From positions 45,186,834-45,250,833 of the forward strand of contig CM053267.1 in the NCBI GenBank assembly GCA_028583415.1: a stretch of 64,000 nt of DNA, in the 5' to 3' direction. Position 1 is the first letter of the stretch; each line of letters begins with the position of its first letter. Origin of the DNA: Protea cynaroides (Eukaryota > Streptophyta > Magnoliopsida > Proteales > Proteaceae). Positions 9,410-20,726 of the stretch are shown piece after piece. The notes below the pieces were generated by a model. It ran no database searches, was not told the origin of the DNA, and saw nothing but the letters and a program-made list of their open reading frames with translations. Position numbers and translations under genes: made by a program.

Positions 9410-11086
9410 TTGAGCAGAAAAGCAATGATAAAATCTCAAGGAGAAGTTAGCATGAATGCGGCAATGTGCACTACCGAAATGGTATTCAATCACGGCAACG
9501 AGCAGTATGTGATAGACACAACGGATGGATCAGCCAACCAAGGGTTTATTCATCAGTTTTCGAATATGTTCGCAACATTGAAGATTATACCGGATATAAT
9601 GGATGAAGTGAAGACAGCTATCAAAGAAGATCCTTATCTGAGAACAATACAAGAAGATATTGAGAAAGGTAGGACTAACCCTGAGTTCACCTTGGATGAA
9701 GAAAAAGTATTGAAATACAAAGGAAGAATATGTGTACCCGAAACAGAAAGTGTGGACATTAGACACCGACTGATGAAAGAAGCTCATACCACCATCTATT
9801 CGATACATCCTGGAAGTATAAAAATGTATCATGATCTAAAGAAACTGTATTGGTGGAGGGGAATGAAAGCAGATGTAGCTAAGTTCGTGTCTCAATGCCT
9901 AAATTGTCAGAAAGTAAAGGCTGAACGACAAAGACCCGCAGAATTGTTACAGCCGTTACCGGAACCAGCATGGAAATGGGACTGCATTACTATGGACTTC
10001 GTCACAGGACTACCATTGACTCCTCGAGTAGTTGACGCAGTTTGGGTGATTGTAGACCATCTGACAAAAACAGCTCGTTTCATACCTATACGACCTCAGT
10101 ATACACTGGAAAGGTTAGCGAAGCTGTATGTGGATAATATTGTTCGATTACATGGTGTTCCAGAAAGCATCGTGTCGGATAGAGATCTCCGATTTACTTC
10201 CATGTTTTGGGAAGGACTACAAAAGGCTATGGGTACAACATTAAAGTTCAGTACTGCATTCCATCCGCAGACAAATGGACAGTCAGAGCGCACAATTCAG
10301 ATTCTAGAAGATATGCTACGAGCATGTGTAATTGATTTCAAGGGATCATGGGATGAAAAATTACCATTGATCGAGTTCGCTTATAATAATAGCAATCAGA
10401 CTACTATACAGATATCACCTTATGAAGCACTGTATGGAAGAAAATGTCGAACTCCTTTGTTTTGGAATGAAGTGGGAGAACGTAGTATTGTTGGACCGGA
10501 ATTCGTTGAAGAAACTTGTCGAGTGGTCGACATCATCAAGGAAAGGGTAAGAACAGCTCAGAACCGTCAGAAGCAATACGCAGATACTCGACGAAGAGAT
10601 CTAGAGTTTGTTGTAGGTGATAAAGTATTTTTGAAGGTATCGCCTATGCGAGGATTGAAAAGGTTCGGACAAAAAGGGAAACTAAGTCCAAGATATGTCG
10701 GGCCATATGAAATTCTGGCTAAGCGTGGAAAAGTAGCTTATCAGTTAGCACTACCACCATCTATGTTAAGCGTGCATGATGTATTTCACATTTCCTTATT
10801 GAAGAAGTATGTCAAAGACCCAACGCATGTTTTGACAGTGGATTTGCCAGAATTGACTGATGATTTGACATTTGAAGTAACACCAACGGAAATCACTAGT
10901 CGAAATGTTCAACCTCTACGCAATAGAGATATCTACTATGTTAAGGTCACATGGAAAAGTAGAGACATGGAAGAAGTTACATGGGAAGAAGAAAATGCTA
11001 TGCGGAAGCAATACCCTCACTTATTTGATTCAGAAGGTACATCCAATTTCGAGGACGAAATTTTTATAAGTTGGGGGGAGTTGTAA
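9410..11086 (+). CDS. integrase with chromodomain-like C-terminus of element A
   Basis: Open for 558 codons; the natural protein would be fused to RNase H upstream and the listed ATG (in LSRKAM) is only a frame boundary. HHCC zinc region: EAHTTIYSIHPG then CLNCQKVK. Catalytic triad intact: TMDF, VSDRDLRF, GQSERT. The GPY/F-type C-terminus (YVGPYEIL, DVFHISLLKKY) is followed by a chromodomain-like YYVKVTWKSRDMEEVTWE. The stop TAA (11084-11086) lies inside the LTR, which starts at 11082, so pol, polypurine tract and LTR overlap. This is the only intact enzymatic frame of the element. Confidence 0.85.
   Translation: MSRKAMIKSQGEVSMNAAMCTTEMVFNHGNEQYVIDTTDGSANQGFIHQFSNMFATLKIIPDIMDEVKTAIKEDPYLRTIQEDIEKGRTNPEFTLDEEKVLKYKGRICVPETESVDIRHRLMKEAHTTIYSIHPGSIKMYHDLKKLYWWRGMKADVAKFVSQCLNCQKVKAERQRPAELLQPLPEPAWKWDCITMDFVTGLPLTPRVVDAVWVIVDHLTKTARFIPIRPQYTLERLAKLYVDNIVRLHGVPESIVSDRDLRFTSMFWEGLQKAMGTTLKFSTAFHPQTNGQSERTIQILEDMLRACVIDFKGSWDEKLPLIEFAYNNSNQTTIQISPYEALYGRKCRTPLFWNEVGERSIVGPEFVEETCRVVDIIKERVRTAQNRQKQYADTRRRDLEFVVGDKVFLKVSPMRGLKRFGQKGKLSPRYVGPYEILAKRGKVAYQLALPPSMLSVHDVFHISLLKKYVKDPTHVLTVDLPELTDDLTFEVTPTEITSRNVQPLRNRDIYYVKVTWKSRDMEEVTWEEENAMRKQYPHLFDSEGTSNFEDEIFISWGEL
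11070..11081 (+). other. polypurine tract of element A
   Basis: GTTGGGGGGAGT immediately precedes the TGTAAGACC start of the 3' LTR at 11082. It is translated as the end of integrase (SWGEL). Confidence 0.75.
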
Positions 11087-11705
11087 GACCCGTGTCAAAC
11101 TAACCCGGTCTTACCACCTTGAACCAGGTTTACCCATCATGGTCGAGTCAATGGACCAAGGGCGTGAAGGAGAGCGAGATCCCAAGTATCAAATCGACCC
11201 AAAAACACTTAAAATAGAGCAAGGGTCGCATACCCAGCTAAACAGGGTCGACCCTCTCAAATTAGAAACTCAGACCCTGAAAAATGGACAGAGGGTCGGA
11301 CAGTGTCAGACCACAGGGTCGACGGGATCATCGACCCTCTAATCGACCCTCACTTACTGCCGAGTCTGAAATTAGGAAATTTCCTAATTTTCGATTGGGA
11401 TTCTTTCCAAATCTCAATGGGACTATTATAGGACACTCCTACTCTATTTAAAGGACGTCCCTAAGCCACTTTCACTCCTTTCACAACCCTAATTGAATTG
11501 AGAGAAGGAGAGAAGAAGGAAAAGAGGAAGAAAAGAGGCAAGGAAGAAGACTTAGCAAAAAGGAGAAGAATTTACTTACCCAAAAAAAAAAAAGGAGAAG
11601 AATTTCCAGAGAAAAGTAATCTTCTCAGGTATGGATACTAATTCCATGAGTTTCTACAGACCTTAGATTAGTTATGGTTGAGTGTAGGATTTCGGAGAAA
11701 CCCAA
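11082..11705 (+). repeat. element A 3' LTR, interrupted
   Basis: First 624 bp of the LTR, nearly identical to 1676-2271: four substitutions, plus an insertion at about 11568-11595 that duplicates AGGAGAAGAATTT around a short A-run. It stops after GAGAAACCCAA where LTR B begins. The remaining ~1.7 kb of this LTR is not in the window. Confidence 0.9.
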
Positions 11706-13881
11706 TGTAAGACCCGTGTCAAACTAACCCGGTCTTACCACCTTGAACCAAGTTTACCCATCATGGTCGAGTCAAGTGGACCAAGGGCGTGATGGAGATC
11801 GAGGTCCCAGGTATAAAATCGACCCAAAAACACTTAATTTTAGGGGAGGGTCGCATACCCAGCCAAGTAGGGTCGGACCTCCCAAAACAGAATGTCAGAC
11901 CCTCAGATTTTAAGGGAGGGTCGGACAGCTTAAGACCCTAGGGTCGACAGGATCATCGACCCTCCCATCGACCCTCGGTTTCTGACGAATATAGAAATTA
12001 AGAAATTTCTATATTTTTCGATTGGGATTCTTTCCAAATCTCAATGGGACTTATTTAGGATGTTCCTAGTCTATTTAAAGGACGTCCCTAAGCCACTTTC
12101 ACTCATTTCACAATCCTAATTGAATTGAGAGAAAGAGAGAAGAAGGAAAAGAGGAAGAAAGGAGACAAAGAGGAAGACTTAGCAAAAAGGAGAAGAGTTA
12201 CAGAGAAAGATTAATCTTCTCAGGTATGGATACTAATTCTATGAGTTCCTACAGACCTTAGGGTAGTTATTGATGAGAATGTGATATCGGAGAGACCCAA
12301 ACCATCCATCCATGGTTAAGTTTTCATGGAAAATCATAGGAGGATGCACGAAAACTATTTAGGTGGATTATACATGGTTCTAGACCATGGAATGACTGTT
12401 GAATGAATGTAGGAAGCAAGCCATAGGACCCCAAACACGAAGAGTGGATTTAAAAGTGGAAATTGGACAGAGTGCATCGAGGGCCGCACCGAGGGTCGAT
12501 AGACCATCCGACCCTAGGTGTTTCTGACCATCGACCCTCAACATTCGGGAAGTCCAGAAAGAGGGGAGGGTCGATAGACCCATCGACCCTAGCATCGACC
12601 CTCAGTTGACAGAATGGTTTTAAATTCCGAATTAATTCTAATTAAATTCTATCACTTTGTTAGGTTTGCTAGCAATATAATAACGTTATAGCGGTAATTC
12701 TAAAGCTTGGAAAAGTATCTTTTAGCAAGCTAAGGTGAGGAACCTTAACTCCAAACTAAATTGGTTAATATTAAACTGTTTTCTATTTCTTGAGTCCTAT
12801 GCTATGTTTGATTCTATGCGAATATGTTTGTAATGTGCATACAACATGCCATCTAATATTTCTATAACTTGTTCATGCATATTTACTTTATTGTTTATAA
12901 CATGATGATGATGATGATGATGATAGGAATAGGCATGTGCTTGTATGTGTGTGGTTGATGTACTTGATGCGAGCGAGTATCAGGGGAGGTGTGATGAGAA
13001 AGTCAATAAACGTTAACCTTTGGCGGGTCTCAGCACTTTAGCTCTATCTCTAACTCAAGTCTTGTGCATTGCCATCGTCGTATCGTCATTACCTTAGCAG
13101 AACTATTATGTCGTAGAGTATCAGGGGAGGTGGTCTCGGTTCTTGTAGTCTCTGACTCTATCGGGGGGCCTTAGCTCTATCTCTATGGGCATTCTGAGGG
13201 TTGCTGGGGTGAGGCCTTGGATACACTGTTTGGCATTAGGATATACGTTAACTTTCGGGCGGGCTTCCACACCCTGTGTATAGAGGCGGTGTCAATAAAC
13301 GTTAACCTTTGACCACCCAACCTTTCTATTGCGCATTGCAAACTATAAATCAGACCAAAGATATAAATTGATTTTTTTTCATGCATATGTATTGTTGCAT
13401 TGTTTTGGCTACTCACTGAGCCGTGTTGTGTGCTCACCCCTCGACATCGAATATTTTTAGTTGATGATGCAGGTTACACAGTCGAAGATTATATGAACGC
13501 GTCTGCGTACGAGAATATCGCAGCAATAGAAGCTGGAGCTGAAGAGTATATACATGACACCTCTTGCGAGTGTGACTCATGTGTATTTGATTAGCTATTT
13601 TATAGGTTTCTTTGGATTTATAAAGACTTGTATTTGATATTTACATAAGTATGTCTCAGTTGGAAACAGAATAATTTACTATTTAATTAATGGTATTATC
13701 TTAGTTCTCAGTTCATTTATTTATAAACTTTCCGCTATTGTGTATTACTCTGATTATGATTATGGATGTGTGGGAGTTTGGATAACGCGGGGATAGCCTG
13801 TTCGAGATCCTGGTTGAACCGTTGGTTATTTAACGGTTCATCACACCATTCTGAACGAAGGTGCGAAAATGGGGTGTGACA
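11706..13881 (+). repeat. element B 5' LTR, 2176 bp
   Basis: Starts TGTAAGACCC and ends GGGTGTGACA. It is collinear with LTR A (motif clusters, TATA-like box 12072-12080, donor-like CTCAG|GTATGG near 12221, small ORF) but is more diverged from A's LTRs than these are from each other and lacks part of the repeat block near 3230-3370. Confidence 0.9.
13460..13594 (+). CDS. LTR-embedded small conserved ORF with CECxxC tail (B)
   Basis: 44 codons, VDDAGYTVEDYMNASAY to SCECDSCVFD, same length and LTR place as in A. Against A, silent differences include GTT/GTC, GAC/GAT, AAT/AAC, GCT/GCG, CAC/CAT, TGC/TGT, TCG/TCA and GAC/GAT; the YTVEDYMN and CEC..C cores are unchanged. Confidence 0.55.
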   Translation, partial: VDDAGYTVEDYMNASAYENIAAIEAGAEEYIHDTSCECDSCVFD

Positions 13882-13884
13882 ACT

Positions 13885-13895
13885 TGGTATCGAGC
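13885..13895 (+). other. primer binding site of element B, one base deleted
   Basis: TGGTATCGAGC at the exact place of the element A primer site (TGGTATCAGAGC) but lacking one A. This would weaken tRNA pairing if it predates insertion. Confidence 0.8.
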
Positions 13896-14157
13896 TTCTC
13901 GGACATTGCCCGCCGAACCGACACACATTCAAGACCATTGTGAACCGAGATAGGATAAATTAAAAGCTTTAATACAAACACACTGTAAGCACAAGTGATG
14001 ATTGAAACCAAATTAAAAAGAGAATAATGCATCTATTAACGGGAAAACCAGTTACATACAATGAGTGAGAGAAACAAAACGTATATACATCGCTAAAGCA
14101 GAGTACAGTCCACAACCCGGACAGTTACTCTATAGTACAAGAAAAGTAAAGTACAAA

Positions 14158-15478
14158 TCAAGAAGCTGGAGGCGAAGGAGGAGGCGGTGCCTCACGATCT
14201 CTGCCATAATCCTCAGCATAGACCCTAGTCAACCAGGCCACCTAGGTCTGGGTCGTCTGGAGACTAGCTGTGAGACCGGCTATCCTCGATCGATGCCGCA
14301 CGCCGCACCTCTAGGAGCTCTCCCATCCGCGCGTCGATGCGTGCCGAGTAGCCAACAGCTCATCCATCCTCGGATCAGATCTGCGCCGAGCATCCCCGAT
14401 CTCCCGCAAAGATCTCCATCATGGTGAAGGTGGAAGTGAAGGATCAGCCGAAGTGAGAAGGACCAGCCTCGGGTGCAGGAGCCGCCGCAGAAGATGTACC
14501 AACTCCAGCCGCATGTGTGGGTGATGGCGGTGGTATCGCATTGACATCCATATACATGCGATTGTCATCGTCGACCGGATCCCCACGAGCCCTAGCAGCA
14601 GCCTCAGTATCAGCCATCTTGACCCGAGTGTGAGGGCGCATCATCGCGTTCCTCTCCTCATCGCTAACCTCCGCATCTCGTAGCCCCATCTTACAGATAG
14701 CCTCCCAATCTAGAGGCGACGAGAAGGTCTTCTCCTGGATCTTCTCATCTACCAAATCCACCCCCAGACGGGTCAGTAGCACTACAATCATGCGTCCATA
14801 GGGTAGATTACCCCTATGACCGGACAATGTGGCACTAATCATCGTCCGCATGATGATGTAAGGAAGGTAGACCGGCTAGCGAGTGCGAGATGCGGTAGAT
14901 CAAGAACTCGGGTCAGTCGAGACACCCTCTCATAATGCCCACTCTGTGGGATCAGATTATGCTTGGATAATCTTGCGGAAGACCCGTGGAGCCGGACGCA
15001 AGTAGCAAGCTCTCATCCGCCATCTATCGGGACCGGAGCAACCGGTTGTCGATCTCGCCCTCATCTCCATCTCAACAAACTGTGGCTCTCCCGACGCACA
15101 GTACACCATGGGGCCATCAAAGGGAATGCCCAACAGGTCGGTCAGCTGCCGATAATCAAAGGAGATGTGCACCCCTTTGACGTAACTAGTGATGTGCAAC
15201 TCCTGACCACGCTCGACATCATTGTAATTCCCCACCACCTGGAGATTACAATAGAACTGGCGTACCAAGTCGGGACATGTGCACGCGTCGTATGTGATGA
15301 CAGGGAGCCACCCCATATCACCGAATGCTCCCTCTACATTGTACAAGGCTAGCTCAGCCAAGTTCACCATGCGACCCCCTTCAACCTTCTTACGGGCATA
15401 GTCCGCATACTGTGCCTCGGCTTCATTCGAACGGAAGCGAAGTGGATCGCGCACTCTAGGTACTTTGGTACGGGCCAT
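14158..15478 (-). pseudogene. antisense gene between primer site and gag (B)
   Basis: Minus-strand homologue of 4268-5572. The first 173 codons (15478-14957) are open with the same motifs (DPLRFRSNEAEAQY, LVRQFYCNL, VKGVHISFDYRQL, LRPAPRVF). It ends in TAA at the same relative site as the A copy. Downstream, 14851-14444 is open again (RTMISATLSGHRGNLPYGRM to the Pro-rich linker); the coiled-coil part is frameshifted. Over about the first 100 codons I count 26 silent and 10 replacement codon differences from A. The shared stop means both copies descend from a template already ending there, so the N-terminal ~172 residues may be the functional product. Confidence 0.75.
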
Positions 15479-16390
15479 AGTATCTGCAAAATAAGAAAAA
15501 AAAAAGGAAGCAAGGAGTTAATAGGATAAAAATCCAAAAATTTAAAATAGAGCCCCATTTCTCACCATATAAGTGGGCATGAGAACCTTCGTAGGCTAAA
15601 ATATGTCCTACGACCCACATACAGTAGGAAATTTTAACTGACGAAGTTCAATTTGAAGAAATTTAAGAAAAATAAAAAATTTCGATAAATTAGGGCAAAA
15701 AGAGAAAATTCTAAGTTTCTCGATAACCGACCGATGAAACTCAAAAATTTTTGAGGGCTTTCGTTCCTTAAGACCCCAATAACAAAAGCCCCCAATAAAA
15801 ATCAAATTTTTACGGTTGGAAAAAGTTTAATTTGGAAAATACGAGCTAAATGGGCAAAAACCTAGAAAAGAAAACCTAAAAACAGGTAAAGGTGAGAGAA
15901 TATACCTGTAGGGATGACGTGGGCGTCGAAACACGGAGTTAAACCGACCAAGAATAGTGGAGTAGCACTGTAGCAACTCAGAGAGTGGAGGCGAGTCGAA
16001 ACGGAGGAAGAATAGTGAGAAACAACCCAGAATCGGATCTTAAAAATCTGATTTTTGGTCCGAGGGTCGGACAATTCGACTGGCACCATCGACCCTCGGA
16101 TCGACCCTCCCATCGACCCTCGGCTCTCGGGAATCTGACAGAAAATCGAGGGTCGGACACCCATCGACCCTCAGCTCTCGGGAAGAACTAGTCATTCCCA
16201 GGGTCGAATACCCAGGGTCGGACCTACCAGCGACCCTCACCATCAACCCTGCATAGAAAAGACAATATTTTTTTTATAAAATGAGTTAGAAATTGAAATT
16301 TCTTATCGGTTAGTGTGCCTACATGAGATATAAATGAATTCTAACCTACCTTGATGAATTTTCAGGCACCGACAATCACCGAAAGGAATT

Positions 16391-17323
16391 ATGTCTGGCC
16401 GTAAAGTTACCCGACAGACCCGAAATGCAGTCCCACCACCACCACCAGTGGAGGAGACTAGTCAAGAGAATAACCATGCACAGGGTAATCCAGAACCAGC
16501 AGGCCCTACAAATTTGCCACCTCCATCACCGGAGCTAGCAACTGTGGGTATGAATCTGGCCCAACAGCTACAGCAAATGCAACACGCACAAGCTCAAATG
16601 CAGGTTGCAATGTGAGTTATGTTTCAAGCCACTCAGGCTGCAACCATGCACACGGGGCAAGCTAGTGCAGCACCAGTGGGTAATCACCCAGCTCAACAGA
16701 CACCTCAACAACCGACTGCACCAATTCCAGAGCAAGTCCCAAAAGCAGCCCAAGGGAATTATCAGTATCCATACTATATGTTTGGGGCAAACCCCCAAAA
16801 CCATCTGGATCACTCCCGACTAGTAGAGATATTTTTGAAAATGAAACCGAGAGAATTCAACGGCAAGTCGTCTGATCCACTGTGGCCAGCACACTGGATA
16901 GACGAAGTGGAAAGGAACTTCCTTATGATGACTATTACCGAGGAAGAGAAAGTACTATGCGCCACCTTCATGCTCAAAGGTGATGCACACCATTGGTGGA
17001 AATCTACAAAGACGTACTTATTGACCAAGCACGCCCTACTGACATGGGCTATATATAAAGAAGTGTTCTTCGAGAAGTATTTCCCAATGAGCTTCAGAGA
17101 TTCAATGGAGAAAGAGTTCTTGAGTTTGTACCAGGGGCAGATGACCGTAGACGCATATCAACAACGCTACGAAGAACTGTTTTTCTTCGCACCGGCTAGC
17201 ATGCAAGAAGAAGATACAAAAACCCGTAGGTTCGTCGCGGGACTAAGAGGAAGCATAAGAGAAAACGTTCTGGGCTTAGAGAAGAAGATTTACAACGAAG
17301 CTGTCCAGATTGCTCGAGTAATC
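16391..17323 (+). pseudogene. gag: gag N-terminal part of element B
   Basis: Begins MSGRKVTRQTRN. One in-frame TGA at 16613-16615 interrupts a frame that otherwise runs to the truncation, through VERNFLMMTITEEEKVLCATF, GDAHHWWKSTK and YQQRYEELFFFAP, which is the retrotransposon capsid domain. It retains the segment deleted in the A copy. The last codons (after ARVI) are not gag but flanking DNA. Confidence 0.85.
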
Positions 17324-17430
17324 TTGATCGAGATCTTTGCTGCTTGTAGAGTATCTGTCTTGCATTTAAGGCTGGCATCCTTTCATAGAGGAGTATTTGC
17401 CATGTGGAGCAACCTGTAGTTAGGAATCGA
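17324..17430. other. unassigned flank
   Basis: Short stretch between the break of element B and the target duplication of the Mutator-like element. I recognise nothing in it. Confidence 0.5.
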
Positions 17431-17439
17431 GATGTCCTG

Positions 17440-18696
17440 GGATCCAAATCGTCTCCTGTGAGGCTTTTCGCAGGAGACGTAGCTGCATCATTTGGATGCA
17501 CCACACGTGGCTAGTACCAGATCGAATGTTGAACAATCAAGTAGGTGCATAATGTGGAAAATTAATTAGTTGCATCCTATTAAATATCTCTTTTTGAATT
17601 TGGAAAGGATTGACAACTCCATCTCGGTCTTGATTTTTCGACCCAGTGTTTCAGAGGGGAAAGGGAGGGCAGAGGAAGAAAAAACGGGGAGGAAGTCAAG
17701 GGGGAACCTGATCAAGTGATTTTGGTCGGGGTCGAAGATCGGGAGAAACGATCGAGAGGACAAGTGGCGATTGTGGTGGTGATGATGATGGGAAGAAGGC
17801 TGGAGGGCGATGAGACGGAGAGGTGGTCGGATAGAGAGAAGATGTAAGAAAGGTGGTGACATCAACATCTGGTAGAAGAATTTACAGACAGAACGACATA
17901 TTAAGATCTGATGAAGGGGAAGGTAGGAGGAGATTTGATGGAGTGTGTCCTATGGGAGGCCATGAATCGGAGAAGTTTCCATTTCTCTCTCTTCTTTCTC
18001 TGCCTCTCTCTAGCAATGGCGTCAATTCTTCCTTGAAATTTTATTTACAGTAGCATCAACGTGAGGAAATCCTTCCTTGAAATTTTATTTATTATTTTAA
18101 TTTAATTTGTTTTGTTGTTTTATGGTATAAATTATGGTAAATGTATTTCATGTTTTATTCTAGCAAGAGAAAAAAAAAATCGATTGGCTATTTTTAAGTT
18201 TAACTGTTTTGTTGTTTTCTTTTCTTTAATTTTTCCTTTTTTTTTTTCTGTTGAAATCCTTTGATTTCTGTTAACAAATTGATACGCTTCCTCAAAATGG
18301 CACAAGAGTGTATAAATGAGTTGCAAAGGGTTTTTTCTTCCTCTACCCTCTCTCTCCCCTTTGAAACAAATCCTTGAAATAAATCCTCTTTCTACTGTCT
18401 TCAAAATGGATTCACAGAGTTGCAGAGGGGATCTCAACTTGTTTCTTCCTCTGCACTCTCTCTACCCTCTGAAACAAACCCTTGAAACAACAAACCCTCT
18501 TCCGTTCTTCCTCTTGGATACAAACTGATTTTCAAAATGGTTTCGTCTGTCTTTGATAAGGTGCATATGGAATTGGTTTCGTCTCCTGCAGTGAGGATTT
18601 CTTGAGCCGTCAGATATCAATTAATACACGTGGCATGCATCTACCATAGGCAGCAACGTCTCCTACAGATATCCTCGTAGGAGACAATTTGGATCC
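17440..18696. mobile_element. non-autonomous Mutator-like element
   Basis: Inverted ends of about 80 bp: left GGATCCAAATCGTCTCCT, right (reversed) GGATCCAAATTGTCTCCT, each followed by GGAGACGT(A/T)GCTGC. Each end contains its own GTCTCCT...AGGAGAC hairpin. Flanks are 9-bp near-duplications, GATGTCCTG (17431-17439) and GATGTCCCG (18697-18705), as expected for Mutator superfamily. Inside is no transposase; it holds CT-rich UTR-like sequence with an internal tandem duplication (about 18315-18510) and a His-rich minus-strand frame (17566-17868) that I cannot identify. It could be a Pack-MULE. Confidence 0.82.
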
Positions 18697-18705
18697 GATG
18701 TCCCG

Positions 18706-18981
18706 AGACTGTAATTATAGTACTTTTTCCCGAAATGATGCATTGGGTGTTGAGCGTCTGCCACGTGGACTTCACTATTAGTCCGTCGAAGGGGCAAAGC
18801 ACCTTTTTGAATTCGACAATCTTCGTCTACGGCGCCAGCTATTGGGATAACGCTACGTGTCTTACTCATTGGGAAGATAAGTCTTTGAAGCGTCGCTCCT
18901 GCGGAATGCAAACTCGAGGGATGCCACACGGGACGTGTCGTGGAAAGTTGAAGGGTCAATGCTTTCAGGAAGGTCTCAGAG
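18706..18981. other. unassigned flank, including left target duplication CAGAG
   Basis: Sequence between the Mutator-like element and the solo LTR. An open frame from 18735 has no recognisable domain. It continues across the solo LTR at 23639. Confidence 0.4.
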
Positions 18982-19268
18982 TGTCACACCCCAATTCCAC
19001 ACTGTTCAGAATGGTGTGATGAACCGCTAAATAACCAACGGTTCAACCAGGATCTCTAATAGACCATCACCGCGTTATCCAAACTTTACAGACACCCACA
19101 ATCATAATCAGAGTAAATACAATAGCGTAAATCTTGTAAATAAATGAACTGAGAACTAAGATGATACCATTAATTAAATAGTAAATTATTCTGTATTTAA
19201 CTGAGACATAAATATTTAAGCACCAAATACATGCCTTATAAATCCAATAAAGAAACCTATAAAAATAT

Positions 19269-19403
19269 CTAGTCAAATACACACGAGTTGCACTCGCAAG
19301 AGGAGTCGTGTGTATCATCTTCAGCTCCAGCGTCCATGGCTGCTATATTCCCGTATGTAGACGCATTCATATAATCTTCGACTGTGTAACCTGCATCATC
19401 AAC
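19269..19403 (-). CDS. LTR-embedded small conserved ORF with CECxxC tail (solo LTR)
   Basis: 44 codons, VDDAGYTVEDYMNASTYG to SCECNSCVFD. In this copy the frame is also open upstream to an ATG at 19463, giving 64 codons with a Cys-containing N-terminus; the other copies do not share that extension. Confidence 0.55.
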   Translation of the reverse strand, partial: VDDAGYTVEDYMNASTYGNIAAMDAGAEDDTHDSSCECNSCVFD

Positions 19404-20726
19404 TAAAAATATTCGACGTCGAGGGGTGAGCACACAACACGGCTCAGTGAGTAGCCAAAACAATGCAACAGTACATATGCATGCAAAAAGTCAATTTATA
19501 TCTTTGGTCCGGTTTATAGTTTGCAATGTGCAATAGAAAGGTTGGGTGGTCAAAGGTTAACGTTTATTGACACCGCCTCTATACACAGGGTGTGGAAGCC
19601 CGTCCGAAGGTTAACGTTTATCGTCGTCCCCATCCACCCTACCATAACATTATACAACAAAGGTTAACGTTTATTGCTATATAATGCTATACCAACACGT
19701 AAGCCCCTGTTAGCCAGGGCTTGCAAACTGGGCTCGCTACTAACCAATCCTAATGCCAAACAGTGTATCCAAGGCCTCACCCCAGCATCCCTCAGAATGC
19801 CCATAGAGATAGAGCTAAGGCCCCCCGGTAGAGTCAGAGACTACAAGGACCGAGACCACCTCCCCTGATATTCTACGACATAATAGTTCTGCTAAGGTAA
19901 TGACGATACGACGATGTCAATGCACAAGACTTGAGTTAGAGATAGAACTAAAGTGCTGAGACCCGCCAAAGGTTAACGTTTATTGACGTTCTCATCACAC
20001 ATCCCCTGATACTCGCTCGCATCAAGTACATCAACCACACACATACAAGCACATGCCTATTCCTATCATCATCATCATCATCATGTTATAAACCATAAAG
20101 TAAATATGCATAAACAAGTAATAGAAATATTGGATGGCATGCTGTATGCACATTACAAACATATTCGCATAGAATCAAGCATGACATAGGACTCAAGAAT
20201 AGTAAACAGTTTATTATTAATCAATTTATTTTGGAGTTAAGGTTCCTCACCTTAGCTTGCTAAAAGATACTTTTCCAAGCTTTAGAATCACCGTTATAAC
20301 GTTATTATATTGCTAGCAAACCTAACCAAGTCGATAGAATTTAATTAGAATTAATTCAGAATTTAAAACCATTCTGTCAACTGAGGGTCGATGCTAGGGT
20401 CGATGGGTCTATCGACCCTCCCTCCATTTTGGACTTCCCGAATGCTGAGGGTCGATGGTCAGAAACACCTAGGGTCGGATGGTCTATCGACCCTCGGTGC
20501 AACCCTCGATGCACTCTGGTCCAATTTCCACTTTTAAATCCACTCTTCGTGTTTGGGGTCCTATGGCTTGCTTCCTACATTCATTCAACAGTCATTCCAT
20601 GGTCTCGAACCATGTATAATCCATCTAAATAGTTTTCGTGCATCATCCTATGGTTTTCCATGAAAACCTAACCATGGATGAATGGTTTGGGTTTCTCCGA
20701 AATCCTACACTCAACCATATCTAACC

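Larger units (their letters stand above)
1676..11705 (+). mobile_element. element A: Ty3/gypsy, Tekay/Del-like, with antisense gene
   Basis: Order: 5' LTR (1676-3986), initiator Met tRNA primer site, antisense gene (4268-5572), gag, protease, RT, RNase H, integrase with chromodomain-like tail, polypurine tract, 3' LTR (11082-11705, interrupted). Comparing the first ~600 bp of both LTRs I see four substitutions plus one indel, so insertion was recent. Yet gag-pol carries at least five private lesions, so the element probably moved in trans or decayed quickly, or the assembly has indel errors. The ending EEVTWEEENAMR...YPHLF resembles the Tekay/Del clade; that placement is inference. Confidence 0.9.
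11706..17323 (+). mobile_element. element B: second member of the A family, truncated in gag
   Basis: Complete 5' LTR, primer site, antisense gene, leader motif cluster and gag N-terminus; the match to A stops near 17323 inside gag after GCTCGAGTAAT. It inserted in the 3' LTR of A (left flank CCCAA), so it is younger than A at this locus. Its 3' half, its 3' LTR and the rest of A's LTR are missing: a deletion or rearrangement removed them. Confidence 0.88.

Noticed and set aside
11082..13881. One single 2.8 kb LTR shared by A and B (LTR-internal-LTR recombinant)
   Set aside because: A new full TGTAAGACCC start occurs at 11706 after 624 bp of the first LTR, so two LTRs abut.
18735..19019. 94-codon open frame beside the solo LTR
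   Set aside because: No domain, and its 3' end runs into the inserted LTR.
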